64,000 nt of DNA, taken from the NCBI GenBank assembly GCA_963969495.1, contig OZ018318.1, positions 96,935,413-96,999,412 of the forward strand, in the 5' to 3' direction. A program made the translations under genes and the position numbers. The stretch is from Ceratothoa steindachneri (Eukaryota; Arthropoda; Malacostraca; Isopoda; Cymothoidae). This document shows, one piece after another, positions 51,801 through 62,882 of this stretch; the first letter of the stretch is position 1, and the number at the start of each line of letters is the position of its first letter. The notes beneath the pieces are model-generated. The model was not told where the DNA came from and did no database searches. It was given only the letters and a program-made list of their open reading frames with translations.

Positions 51801-52734
51801 CATGGTGGCTTAGTTAAAAATGACGTGACACTCATTTTGAGTGAGTAGTTATATATTGAGATCGTTGGATAAGAATAGGTGAGGTCAAAAATTACGTGGG
51901 TGAAAAAAACTAGCAACGGAGAAACTGAGCATTCTTCTAGTTAATTGAACATATGGGAGAAGTGAGACAGGAAAACAAATTTTGGCATCATACGCCAATA
52001 ATTGTCAGAATAATTTTACTAGTCAAAAACTTCAAAAAGTCAGAAAATTTCCGAGCATAAAATTTATAATTTCTCCCCGAAATTCTTTTAAAATTTCTAA
52101 CCAAACAAAACCTTTTTCGCTGTGCCGAACGTAGAGACTAGCCTCTTCGTGTATCATATACTTTCTTTAGTCTACATTTGGACAGTTGTCTAATTAGACA
52201 TTTCAACTTTCGCTCCTTAAATGTAATGCCTAAGCTTTATATTGAAGCGTTTTCTATAGCCACATCAGGATTATTTTTTAACTATAAATTTAAATTTTTT
52301 CATCCCTGGGTTTTAAATTTGAATTCAATGAATAATTACTGTGGTGTTGAAAAGTTAAAAGAAAACTTTATTGTTTCTATAGTTGGATTATTAATTCTGT
52401 AAGGATCGACTTGAAAATTATTTGAAATGGTTTGCTATCGCGGTTAATTGGGTCAATTTAGTGCGAATCTTGGAGGTAGAATGATAATTTTCGTTGGTAT
52501 CGATATTTTGGACATATCTTTGATAGACCACAATTCTATAACATTCACTTATATAAATAAAAATAAATCCCCTATCAAAAATAACCGGATGAGAATATGA
52601 AGCTAACTCACTACCAGAGAGGGAAGTCGCCCAGCTGCGTATCCTTGGATGGGGTTTGGCTACCTATAATTGGGTCAAATTACCTTTATTTATTAAAATA
52701 GGTAAAAGGGTATAGATGAAATTCAGGGATCAAC
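48883..52734. other. 3.85 kb AT-rich, no gene recognised apart from one short frame
   Basis: Unique-looking AT-rich sequence without visible element ends. Only the short frame at 51568-51717 stands out by composition. Confidence 0.45.
51568..51717 (+). CDS. Unrecognised 49-codon open frame
   Basis: Starts with two ATGs (MMDGYEGLPPQIF) and ends TAA at 51715-51717, with balanced amino-acid use in an AT-rich background. It could be a fragment of an exon or of a mobile element, or chance. I recognise no domain and see no partner exon. Confidence 0.15.
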   Translation: MMDGYEGLPPQIFLLKEQWSTQLVMGLIASMHGMKGVRDQIMTVVRNFV

Positions 52735-55645
52735 GTCTAGGTCAGCACCATGAGCAAATCGGACACCATTCAGCATAATAATTACATTACCCCGCTGAAC
52801 AACAATACTTAGTCTCTGCTCGAGCCATCCAGTCTCCCTAAGATCAACGGTTGTTTCTCAGAGAAGAGAACCTATTTTTCAATAATTCGTGCACTTGAAG
52901 GACAAAAGACCCCACTAGTTTCAATGGCTATTGGCTCAAACAATACTCTATTCTTTTTTTAATTTTCTAAAGCTATTGCAGCTCAAGTTACAGAGACAGC
53001 CCACCTGTTAATAATATGCTCAGAATAAGTATTAACACATGTCATATCCCATCTGGATGCTTACCATATGCTCGGTCACGTTCAACTGGCTCTAAAACAG
53101 CTAGCAATCCCGCTCTTTTCAGATTTCGACATACTATGTGATTAAGGGCAGAGTGTCTATGTATCTTTCCAGCAACCACCAGATAGGACAAGAAGTGCTG
53201 ACCTAGAGGATCAACAAATCCAGGTCCAGATTTCCCCTAATGTGGCTCAAAAATTGGAGCACCCACCTTCAAAACTATGGAAACTATAAGGGTTTCTGTT
53301 GGCAATTGACTCTCCAAAGATGTGACCGGGATGGCTGACAACCAATAGCCACTATCAGGATGCCTCGCGGCTAGCAGATTGGCTATTAAAAACTGGTCTG
53401 CCCTCTCTTTGAGGCTATTTAGTTTGGAGAGAGCAGCAGGTATATCCCAACATTTCTGCATCAAGCTGTTCTCATTTTAAAGCTCAAAAACACTGACCCC
53501 AAGTAACCCCTTCCAGAATATAAAAGATCCAGCCACCATGCCCACTTGAGACAAACCGGTAACTGGTGCAAGAACAGCTCGCATTAAAGGGTTAACTGAA
53601 ATCAAGGAGGATATGTAGCCAGAGAGAGCAATGACTTGTGTCAATCGTATTCATAAGCCACCAGTCCCAATTGAGTGAGTTGTTTGAGTCCATGAATCAC
53701 TTTAAAAGCCAATGTTAATTAGTTTAGAGACAAAATCTTTCCCAGAGTTATCAAAAATCTCCACAGATGCTATCTCCTTGTAGGCAGGACAGGATTCCAA
53801 GATGTACTGCAGCTAGGGTAAAAAAAAGGAATATTTTAATAGAACCAAAGCTTGGTGTGGATCAATTAATTGGAGGCGGGATATCATTCGTTTTATGGCT
53901 TTATGTTGTGTGTCTATAGCCAGTCTAATTGCTTTTCGAGTGATGGTAGAGACCAATACAGACAAATCATCTAAAGCCAGACTTTTATCAAGAGGGCGAT
54001 CTTTTTTAAATTTTTGATGAATGGCTTGAGTATCATCATCATTTATGATAGTCAACTCATATTTGGATCTATTAATCTCTAGCCCTATTTTGTTAAATTC
54101 AGAAATGATAGAGTGAGGGTCGTCAAAAACCTTTGGGGTGCTATCAGGGAATGAACCATAGTTCAAGTACCAGATATCAAGCTCTAATTTTAGGATTTTG
54201 ATGATCTAATCTCTACAGAGTAAAAACAGTGCAGGTCCCAGCAGGTCTTCCTATTGTATACCAGTAGCAGAATTCAAAATCCCATAGCCATTCAAGAGTG
54301 AGGTTGGCTGGGAGTATGCTTGCTTTAACATTTTACTTAAAGAACGCATCTGTTCATAGGCAGCCCGTAGGAAAACGTCACTAGAATGCAATTAAACGCA
54401 TTCTTCAATTCGACCTTCATAAACTCCCGACCCGAGGCATCGCTAGTCAAATATTCCCGATCTAAAAGGGTAGCCACCTCACAACCTCCATTAGTAGCAA
54501 ATCTCATCTAGAGTGATCTGTAGTGAGCATCTAAAGCCCAAGACACATGCCGCACACGTACCTTGCTCGCAAGGCGACGGAATGTAAACCCCACAGCAAT
54601 GGTGCGCACCTAGTCATCCCTCTTAGCAAGTGCACAAAGTGATGTTCCATAAAAAAAACATGCGCCAGACCATCTGCACCCCACCTTGTAACACCAAACT
54701 CACAAAATTGGGCAAATTAGACAAGAGGCGTACTCCTGCCTAGGCAGTTTCACGGCCAAACAAAGATTTAAGATGCCCCGGAGTTAACCCATCAGGTCCT
54801 CCAGATGAGCTCGGAGGAAAGAGAAAAATTGGAGTTTTTTTTTACCGAATCACAAGTGGCTATGGGAGGTTCACTGTTTGCAGGTAACTCAGGAAAATTT
54901 ATGTTATCTTGAGTTGGTCGATGTTTATCCCTCAGCTTGGTTAGGCTTTCCTGAGAAAAGAAGACCGTTCTGAAGAAAGGTCCCGCCCTTATCTGAAAAT
55001 AGATCCCGAATGGATCCCTGAATGTCAAAGTCTGTGAACTTTGAACATATTTTCCTCCTCAGGGCATCATCTTTTTTTCACATTTTCCGTAGTCCTTCTG
55101 ACTATGATTTGGTCTCTGCTGTCAGTTCCAGACCAACTGGGAAGTCTGCCTTCATATAGGCAGCGATTCGAGCCTTAAATCTAGAAGTGACAGATGGGCC
55201 CTAACTTGAAGGATTGTGCTTGGATGGCTGGTAGAGAGCCCTATAAGGAAAAAAAACAACCAGAACCAAGCCAAATTAGTCTTTTATTGTAAAACAATGT
55301 TCAATAATTTTCCAAGGGCATCAGCTGAACGAATCCTAGCTTTCTTGGGGGACAAAATGATACCACACCCCTCAATGACCTGACCACAGCAAGAAAATAA
55401 AAAAAAATAAGTCTAGATCAAAAGGGGGCATGGTTATAGCCGTTAGCCTCAACGCCGGCAGGTGATGTTCTCTGGACACTTCGGCATTCCAAACAAACCC
55501 AGCTGGAGATATCTCTTGCCTGGGCATGTTTCATGTTGACAGTTGGGCATATCAGGTGAAACTACCTAGCACACACTGGACACTTAATTAGCCTTTCCAA
55601 GGATTAATTAGTTGGCAACCTGGGTAACTAGTTTGATCATCAGAG
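52735..55645 (-). pseudogene. Retroelement relic: PHD finger, RT, endonuclease-like C-terminus
   Basis: Minus-strand order: a PHD-like finger (KCPVC, FHLICP, WVCLEC; 55600-55480), a linker, GGPDGLTPGHLKSLFGRETA (near 54795), RT pieces (RFATNGGCEVATLLDREYL near 54500), the catalytic strand WYLNYGS at 54172-54152, where the usual Y-L-D-D-G of this family is replaced, GLEINRSKYEL (54080), ALVLLKYSFFLP (53830), then HRHSALNHI, LAVLEPVERD and KHPDGI (53170-53045), and a tail RAETKYCCSAG near 52810. K/R-P-D-G followed downstream by D-x-T in intact relatives suggests a PD-(D/E)xK-like endonuclease (inference). Many stops and frameshifts. The loss of both catalytic Asp codons alone would abolish RT activity. 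Confidence 0.65.
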
Positions 55646-56339
55646 TCACTATTATCATCATCCATCGTTAAAAATTTTTAGCTTCTTACAAAAAAATAAA
55701 TAATAAAGACAGATTGGACTTCCCAACTTAATTGACTTATGGAAGTAACCCAGTGGATTCCTCTGGCAATCGTCTTTGAATTTGACTTTTTTGTTGTTAA
55801 AAGATTTATTCTCTCAATAATTTACTTTGTAATATAAAGGAATATAGGGCGCCCAAGTTTGAAACTTGTCCAAAGATGGCCGAAGATGTAAAAAAAATTT
55901 GGCGCTTCCCGCAACAAAAATCAATCCCAGGTGTTTCAAGTCTACCAAGCTTTTTAAAGTCTGCCAATTAATTTCAATTTTAATACCTTAGGAACTGCAA
56001 GATATCTTGGGTTCGATTCTATTACACATACGAGTACCTTCCTTAATTATAATCAATTTCCAGGAAGTTTTGTGTCAAGTTTCTCTGTGTTGGGATTATG
56101 GCTTTTAAGTATTTTTCTAATCCTTTCACTAAATCAATTCTTTAGTTTTGATGGAAGGTTTTTCCTTTAAATGCAGACATAATATGGAGGGGCTTTGTTT
56201 ATATGAACACAACAAACGGGATAATCGATTATAGGTGTAGCAGGATGCCCCTTTTTATTACTCCACTCTTGAAACCACTTTTGTCGGGGTATGCTTGGTA
56301 GTACGTGAGGTACTTTGATGAAGTAGGCTTTGATCTAAG
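55646..56339. other. AT-rich stretch, possibly 5' UTR of the retroelement
   Basis: Lies upstream of the PHD-RT relic on the minus strand and next to the L-family LTR-like repeat. No coding similarity was seen. GGTTCGATTC at 56007 looks like a polymerase III B-box but no A-box could be placed. Confidence 0.4.
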
Positions 56340-58315
56340 AGCGCAAATTCGATTGTTTTGTTCTTAATGAATAGCTACTTCAACACGTAAGGATAAAAGG
56401 AAACGCAGGAATTATCCCAAAATAAACATATATTTTAAATGTAACACTTAACTATGACAGGCAAACAATTATCACATTTCTATCCTTGTCTCAATTCTAA
56501 ACTTGACTATTCTGGTTGGCATCTAGGCGTATCGCAACGACTGCGATGACAAAAATAAACAAATAGGCTTCACGTAAACACACCAATTGCTGATTAGTAT
56601 TTTTATTGCGACCCTATTTGATTAGCGAAAAACATTAAATTAAAGTACTTTCGTCTACTAGCCAATATGACTGAGGTTCACGAACAATGGTTTCTACTCC
56701 CCTTAAACCGTGAGACGTACTAAACTCCTACTATCGCCAAATGAATATAAATGTTCTTTCTAACTTATATGAAAGGAGCGATTAGGGATTGCCGGATGTC
56801 GTTGGAGGGTTTATCTCTCTCTTTGGCGTGTTGCTGTGGCCGATGATTGAATTTCGTCAAGGTGGTGTGGCGGGAGAAAGATACGACGATGTAACTTCTT
56901 ATTGCACACTTGCCTCTGCTTAAATTAAGAAGACGGTGAGAGTTACGGTGCTCTGTGCTCCAAGAGTCCTCTTGGGAATGATCTTGATGCCCCTTGGTGT
57001 CTGATTTTTCAACGTCGAGTATTCTCCTAGCATTTGGGGTATTGGGTGAGATTTTTACCGTAATTAAAGAACAGAACCTCGTTGGGGCTGGGTTCTTCTC
57101 CTTTCACTCTTACTGAGCTTTAGTTGTGAGAGTCACTCGAGTGTGAGCGGGTTTACTTTTCTCGAGGCAGACTTCCCCTATGTCTGTAAAGGATTCTTCG
57201 GTATGGCACCGATATAAAGATAGACTATTTATTTTAATTCGGCCCGGGAAGGGGAGATCGATTTTCTCAATCTGATCCTATCGTTTGCACGGAAATAGTC
57301 TTGTATGGCTGAAGGATCGATCTGCACGAAGTGAGCCTTCTCCTCTCTTATCGAATTCTAATCGGTAAACATGTAGACAAGCGGCCCGGCCGGAAAAAAT
57401 TTTGTGTTAATATTATCGTTCACCCGTGTCATTTCTGACGTCATACCCCACCCCCAACCCCTATTATAATTAGCAAAATGATTAAAGGCGCTGACATGAT
57501 GCAGTTAAAGCATTCACCTCTGTAAACGTCAGAACATTATAAAAATTAGGATTATATACTGGGGGGCTGTGCCACCCAGACCCCCCCTAATTTAATGAAA
57601 CTCAGGATCATCGTAGTGCGGTCCACGCATCGTGTTTAAACCCCCACGAGCCGTTCCCTATAAATGTACTCTAAAAACGTACAACATTTTGGAACACGGA
57701 CGAAATAATACATCTTATGGGCCGGGCCGCTCGTCTACATATTAACTTTCTAATCTTCTTGTCTGGCTGAAGGATCGATCTTCACGAACTGATCCTTTAA
57801 CTTTGGAATCAACTTTTAATGCTCTTTCTTTCTTTTCGGGGCTTATTTATAGGCGGATCACCGCCCCATCTAAGGGAAAAGTGACCAGGCCACAGAAAAG
57901 GGAACGCAAATGGTGAGTTCGCAACTGGTGGGAGCGAGAATTGCAGAGGTTGGCACTGGGGTGCCCAAGTCGACTTGCTAATTAGAGAGACTCTCAACCG
58001 CCACACTCCTTGGCGTGCCTTTTGAATAGCACCGCTTTTTTGTGACCTAACCACGGGTTTATGGGTCCCGTAGGTAATTGAATCGTTAGAGCGTCATTTA
58101 AGGGCATTATGCGGTCGCCTTAAAACAGATGTTAGCTCTAATTGCCCAAAGCGGTGGGGAGTTAAAACAGGGTAGGCAGTAACTTCTATTCGCCGGCTAC
58201 CGTTCCCACGTTTCTCCTCATGGGGGCTCGCTTCTTTGGCTTTCTACAGAAAGGAGGGGGGGGCTTTAATGTACATATCCTCCTCCGGGATACTTAATGT
58301 AGCCATTTCTCTACA
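56340..58315 (-). mobile_element. LTR-like repeat family L, copy 2 (probable solo LTR with nested MITE)
   Basis: Collinear with 19400-20945, with the shared words listed for that copy; ends at CTACA (58315). A minus-strand TATAAATAAG box at 57842-57851 corresponds to the box in copy 1, so the element reads on the minus strand. A 370-bp MITE (57371-57740) interrupts it, and the word GGCTGAAGGATCGATC occurs on both sides of that insertion (57308 and 57765). Confidence 0.55.
57371..57740. mobile_element. 370-bp MITE-like insertion with 21-bp inverted ends
   Basis: ATGTAGACAAGCGGCCCGGC at 57371 matches the reverse complement of the right end, ATGTAGACGAGCGGCCCGGC (57740), with one mismatch. The interior has no coding sequence and holds a G-run/C-run stem (GGGGGG ... 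CCCCCCC near 57560-57590). The target duplication is unclear; the superfamily is not assigned. Confidence 0.75.
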
Positions 58316-59669
58316 ATAGGCCTCTCAAATTAGGTCTGCGCCAATAATTAATTTTTGGCAACTTTCTAGTTCTCTGGATGTCTGAGACACAGGATGCAAA
58401 AGCTCTACATTTTTGTGCGTGTGTATCCAGGTTCCAATCTAGGTCTTTAGCCTCTGCTGGTGCAGATGAGGTACTAATTATCTTTTATGATTGTGGATTC
58501 AACAGTTATTTGGTGTAGTAAGAATTATTTAGTAACGTATAAATATTTCCACTTCAGTGGTTTCAGCTTACCTTCCTTGGTTTGTTTAAGAATCTCGGTT
58601 TCTTTGCGTGCATTTAAACAATTCTTTGTCTTCATTTAAAGAAGCCTCTCGATAAATTTAAGGAAGCCTTTGCTTTTATCTGAGGTATCCCCTTACTTCA
58701 TATAAGATAGGCTTTTGCATCCATTAAGAAAGCTTTGCTTTATTTAAGGACGATTGTTTTGTCCTTCATAAAATAAATAGGAAACTTTTTTCGTTCTCAA
58801 TATTATGGTAACTTGTTTCTCTTTGCTGTTTAAAAGAAACTAATGTCTCAAGTTACTTCCTTTTAAATTTCTTCTTAACTTTTAACAATCTCTATTTTTT
58901 CGAACTTGTTTAGTTTAATATTTTGCTGGTCTTTTTAGTGATTCGGTGCCTCATATTTGTTTTATACATTATACCTATTAGTTGATTGTGTTGTAGTCTA
59001 TTTTTATTTCTCTAAATAACATAATTATATGGATTAAGTTTTTTTTAGTTTTAAAATTCTGTCTTTTAAGATATTAGCATGATTTTTTCCTCAGGAGTTA
59101 TTCTGTTTTTTGTGAGAAACATACAGGGCTTCTGAACTATTTTTCTTTAGTATATGTACCAACCTTAATAGTTAATGAAAGTCTCGATAACGAAGATGGT
59201 CAATATTATATTCATTTATATTCTGCAATTTTTATATTTTCTTTTGTAAATCTGGATATTTTTCAGAGCCTTTTGCAAGGAGAAAGACATTCCCTGCTCT
59301 CAAATCGTTTAAGTATATGGACAGAGTACTAATATCAATGCAATTTTAGGGTACGAATCTATATTTGTGGTGTGCTTATTCCATATGTATGTAATGCGTA
59401 TTTGCTATGGTCTTAAATTTCTTATAATCAATTAAGATTTAAAATACTCTTAGGTTTTACTAACATTCTAAATTTGCGTTATAAAACCTAGAACAAAATT
59501 AATAATTTATTAATAGCAATTGAAGATTTTTCGCGCTTATGTGATTTAATAACTTTAAAAAGAAGATTATATAGAAATTTAAAGACGTTTTTCATGTTAT
59601 TTTCCCCCAAAGTGTTGCTAGCTGTTAGAGCTTTTATTATTTATTGATCAAATTTTATAATTTTATGAT
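58316..59669. other. AT-rich stretch; weak tandem structure at 58630-58750
   Basis: 58630-58750 contains degenerate repeats of about 20 bp around ATTTAAGGAAGCCTTTGCTT. Otherwise nothing recognised. Confidence 0.4.
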
Positions 59670-59970
59670 GCCACATATTGCTAACTCTATAATATAATTT
59701 ATGAAGAGGATTTTTGGAGAATTTGAATAATAATTTCATCTTAGTTCTAATAATTCTTTATAATATCTATAAACAAAATAGTGAAGTTCAGAAATAAATA
59801 TAAGTATCGAAATTCGGTGAATTTTTTATTAATTATTATAATTGGCGAAGTTTAAAAAAGTAAAAAAAATTAAACCATGGCTGCCTTTTTTTTAGCTTTT
59901 AAATTTTACTCTTGATAGTGAAGCGCAAGCTCACCCGTAGGAGGGAGTGGCGAAGCCATTGCCTGTTATT
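59670..59970 (+). repeat. Interspersed repeat family H, copy 2
   Basis: Partner of 28590-29035, shorter by internal gaps. Ends with a weaker hairpin (CTCACCC GTAGG AGGGAG, about 59930-59950) followed by GGCGAAGCCATTGCCTGTT. Same orientation as copy 1. Confidence 0.55.
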
Positions 59971-60329
59971 ATATATTTTCGAGACGGAAAGAAACAATAA
60001 AATTTTAAAAATTCTGAGCTTTCGCAGATTACCTATGAGTTGAGACTAACTTAAATAAAATTGCGCCCCTTATATTTAATGAAAAGATGGAAGAAATTAG
60101 TTCCTTTACTTTTCTAAGTAATCGTCAATTGAAATACTGATATAATATTTCTTAAGGCTTGTGTTAGTTTTCAGATATGACGATTTAAAAATAACTATCT
60201 TAAATTCAGCTTAAACATAAAGATAACCAGGGTCTTTTTGAAATCTTAGGCTATTCTGATCGCTGCAAGATGTTTGCGAGTTCTAATTTTTAAACCTTTA
60301 TGTGACATTTGAGTAAAGTTAGACGAGGA

Positions 60330-60600
60330 ATTTTGTGATAGTAAAATTTCTAAGAGAAAACATTTTATCTCCTATTTTGTGTAATTTATTTATAAATGTT
60401 TTTGAGAAAGATTTTCTTTTCACTATTGTTCCACTTAGCTAAGTGTGGTTGCGTTACGTAGATGATGATCTATCAGCATGGTTCGAAAATAATCCAAATT
60501 TTGAGCATTATATCAGTAACTTGAATTTCCTCCACCATACTATGCATTTTATTATACAATTGTAATTAGAATATTCTACCTTTCCTGAAAGTTAATATAC
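60330..60600 (+). pseudogene. PLE RT fragment (palm)
   Basis: From 60449 one frame reads LRYVDDDLSAWFENNPNFEH with the catalytic Y-V-D-D, then NLNFLHHTMHFII and LEYSTFPE. Upstream pieces (LCNLFINVFEKDFLF, about 60375) fit the preceding strand. The subfamily is close to the 62880-64000 copy, on the opposite strand. The flanks 59971-60329 and 60601-61719 show no further PLE sequence that I can place. Confidence 0.65.
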
Positions 60601-61719
60601 TAAATACTGTTCTTCGTCTGATCTTCACCGAATTTGCAAACACCACTCACCCTGAATCTTGAAATGCAGTATAAGACCCTCCAAATTAGGGTAAATAATA
60701 ATTTTAAAATATCCTATACTATTATATAATGGAGAGGAAAGAGTATATCAATATAGGAGGACTAATGGACCAATAATTTTCCTATATTCGAGTTACAGAA
60801 TGGATGGTGGCTAAGCCCTACCCTTTGCTCGATATATACAGCAGACATCCCAGAATTAAGCAACCGTACTATTTTAATTTAATGATCACCTCGACATACC
60901 CAGATGCTTAATGTCAGATTAAGGTTGCAGTCATGCATTCTTGTATGATCGACGAAGACATCAGAAAAATACTTTAAATTAACCTTCCCGGGTTCAAGAA
61001 TCAAGTGACAGTTCGAATCCAAGAGCGCATATAGCAAGAAGTAGCAAATTGAATATAAAATAAAATATTGCAAACGTTATGAGAAGAAAGTAGAGCAACC
61101 AATATATTCGTAAACAAAGGATCATAAGATCATTCAAAAGACAAACCACTGATCTGGACAATAATCTCGATTACACGAACGCAACGTTTATAACAACTAA
61201 CCGTAAATGAGTTTATATGACGAACATATGTACATGCCTACACTCAGGGCTTCCTATATAAGGACCAAGAAGAGGTAACCGATGGATGACCACTATAATT
61301 GAAAGAGAAGGAATAACAACAAATAATTAGATAAACCTAACATAGTAGCAACAGAGTTAATAATTTTAATTATTTTGCTTAAGAGTCAAATAAATCAGAA
61401 ATAATACAAACGCTGACATTGACCTGACCTCCGGACTCCTTGCATACTTTCTTCTACCACACACTATCTACCTACCTTTTACACACCCCACTTACATATA
61501 ATACAATACCAAAATTATTATTGGACAAATGATGTAAAGTTTAGCGCTTCCGAAACGAGTATCCGAATATAACTACCAATAGGCTACCGGTTTATTACCT
61601 AAAAGAAACAAACCTAAGAAAAGTATTTTAGGCTTGAAAATATAGCAAACAGCACAACCACCAAATATATCCAAAAAACTCATTCATCATATCCCAAACT
61701 CAGCGACAATTTAAACAGC
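60601..61719. other. AT-rich stretch, nothing firm
   Basis: A B-box-like GTTCGAATCC at 61013 and a similar GGGTTCAAGAATC at 60989 were noted, but no tRNA fold or SINE could be built. No convincing coding frame. Confidence 0.4.
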
Positions 61720-62790
61720 GGAAAGTGTTATCATAAATATCGACTGATAAGTGGAATGAAGCCGAAACAAGAGGGAAAGTCCCTCTGTCAAAGATGAGAG
61801 AAATGGAGATCAGCGATAGAGTGACGGGCAAGGCGGAACAAACCCGCTATCGGCTTCTTTTTAAGGTAACTTCCGTTTGATAAGACGCTCTATAGAGAGC
61901 CTAATTGTAACAAAGAAGGTTCCCCGAGATGGTGTGACGGTCTAAATTTACTCTAGGGGTATCTGTATAGATAAAGTAAAATCCACTTCTGCCAGGGCTG
62001 TATAAATAGTTTAGCGTTGGCCTGGGTAAGATTAGTACTTTACCAAAGGTGACGCTACGCAGAAGGATTACTTCTCTTGGCATCTCTTACTCCAAGAGCC
62101 AGAAGATAAGAAAATTGAATATGAAGAAAGAAGAACTAGGAACGAAGAGACTCCCACTCTGCTGTATTCGACTCAGCTTCTCCGCGGTGGAATACTCCCT
62201 CGATCACTACTTTCTAGGCAAGCAGTGGTTGTTAGAAGACAGGTAGTTTCCTCCTTCATACCTTTGAGCAGAACGAGTACTAATCGGCAAAGTGGAAACC
62301 CATCCGTGCCATTTAGGAATAAATTGAGCTCGACGCGCTCATACCCCCACCCCACCCCCAGCCCTTCTCTTAGGTTCAAAAATCTTCGGGGAGCAGATCC
62401 ACCCGGAATGGTAGTTTTCCTTGTGTCGTTCGTGAACGTTTGAGTGTACGTGCTTATAGCTCCCACCTGAAGCTGACGTGTGTAAAACTTGGGTGCATTT
62501 ACTTCTTTTGTATTTCTATGTTGTATCCATTATTTTATTTTTTTATTTGTACAGTAGGAAAGATTATTTTGTTTTATCAAGTTCGATATGGAGAACCTCC
62601 AAGTTAGTTGATTTAATTCGGCCAAGGAAAATAGTCACTCTTACTCGATTTAGTGCAACCCACGTTAAATTGCATCATCCAGGGCAAGGGCCAATAGCAG
62701 AGTGACCTGCGGGCTTGCAACGTTCACTTCCGTTTCAAAGGAAGCCAGCGGAGGTCAGGAAATCAAACATGACATAAGACATAGAATAAC
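61720..62790. other. GC-richer block, possibly LTR or leader of a retroelement
   Basis: Composition differs from its surroundings (C-rich runs near 62345). A TATAAATAG box lies at 62001-62009 on the plus strand and a T-rich poly(A)-like zone near 62530. No duplicate copy and no protein similarity, so the assignment is only a suggestion. Confidence 0.3.
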
Positions 62791-62800
62791 ATATATATAT

Positions 62801-62879
<79 letters not shown>
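62791..62879. repeat. (TA)n microsatellite, about 89 bp
   Basis: TA tract with a phase break near 62811. Borders the 3' end of the minus-strand PLE. Confidence 0.95.

Positions 62880-62882
<3 letters not shown>

Noticed and set aside
56005..56020. Polymerase III B-box (GGTTCGATTC), and similar words near 60989 and 61013
   Set aside because: No A-box at a suitable distance and no tRNA fold; such words are expected by chance in 64 kb.
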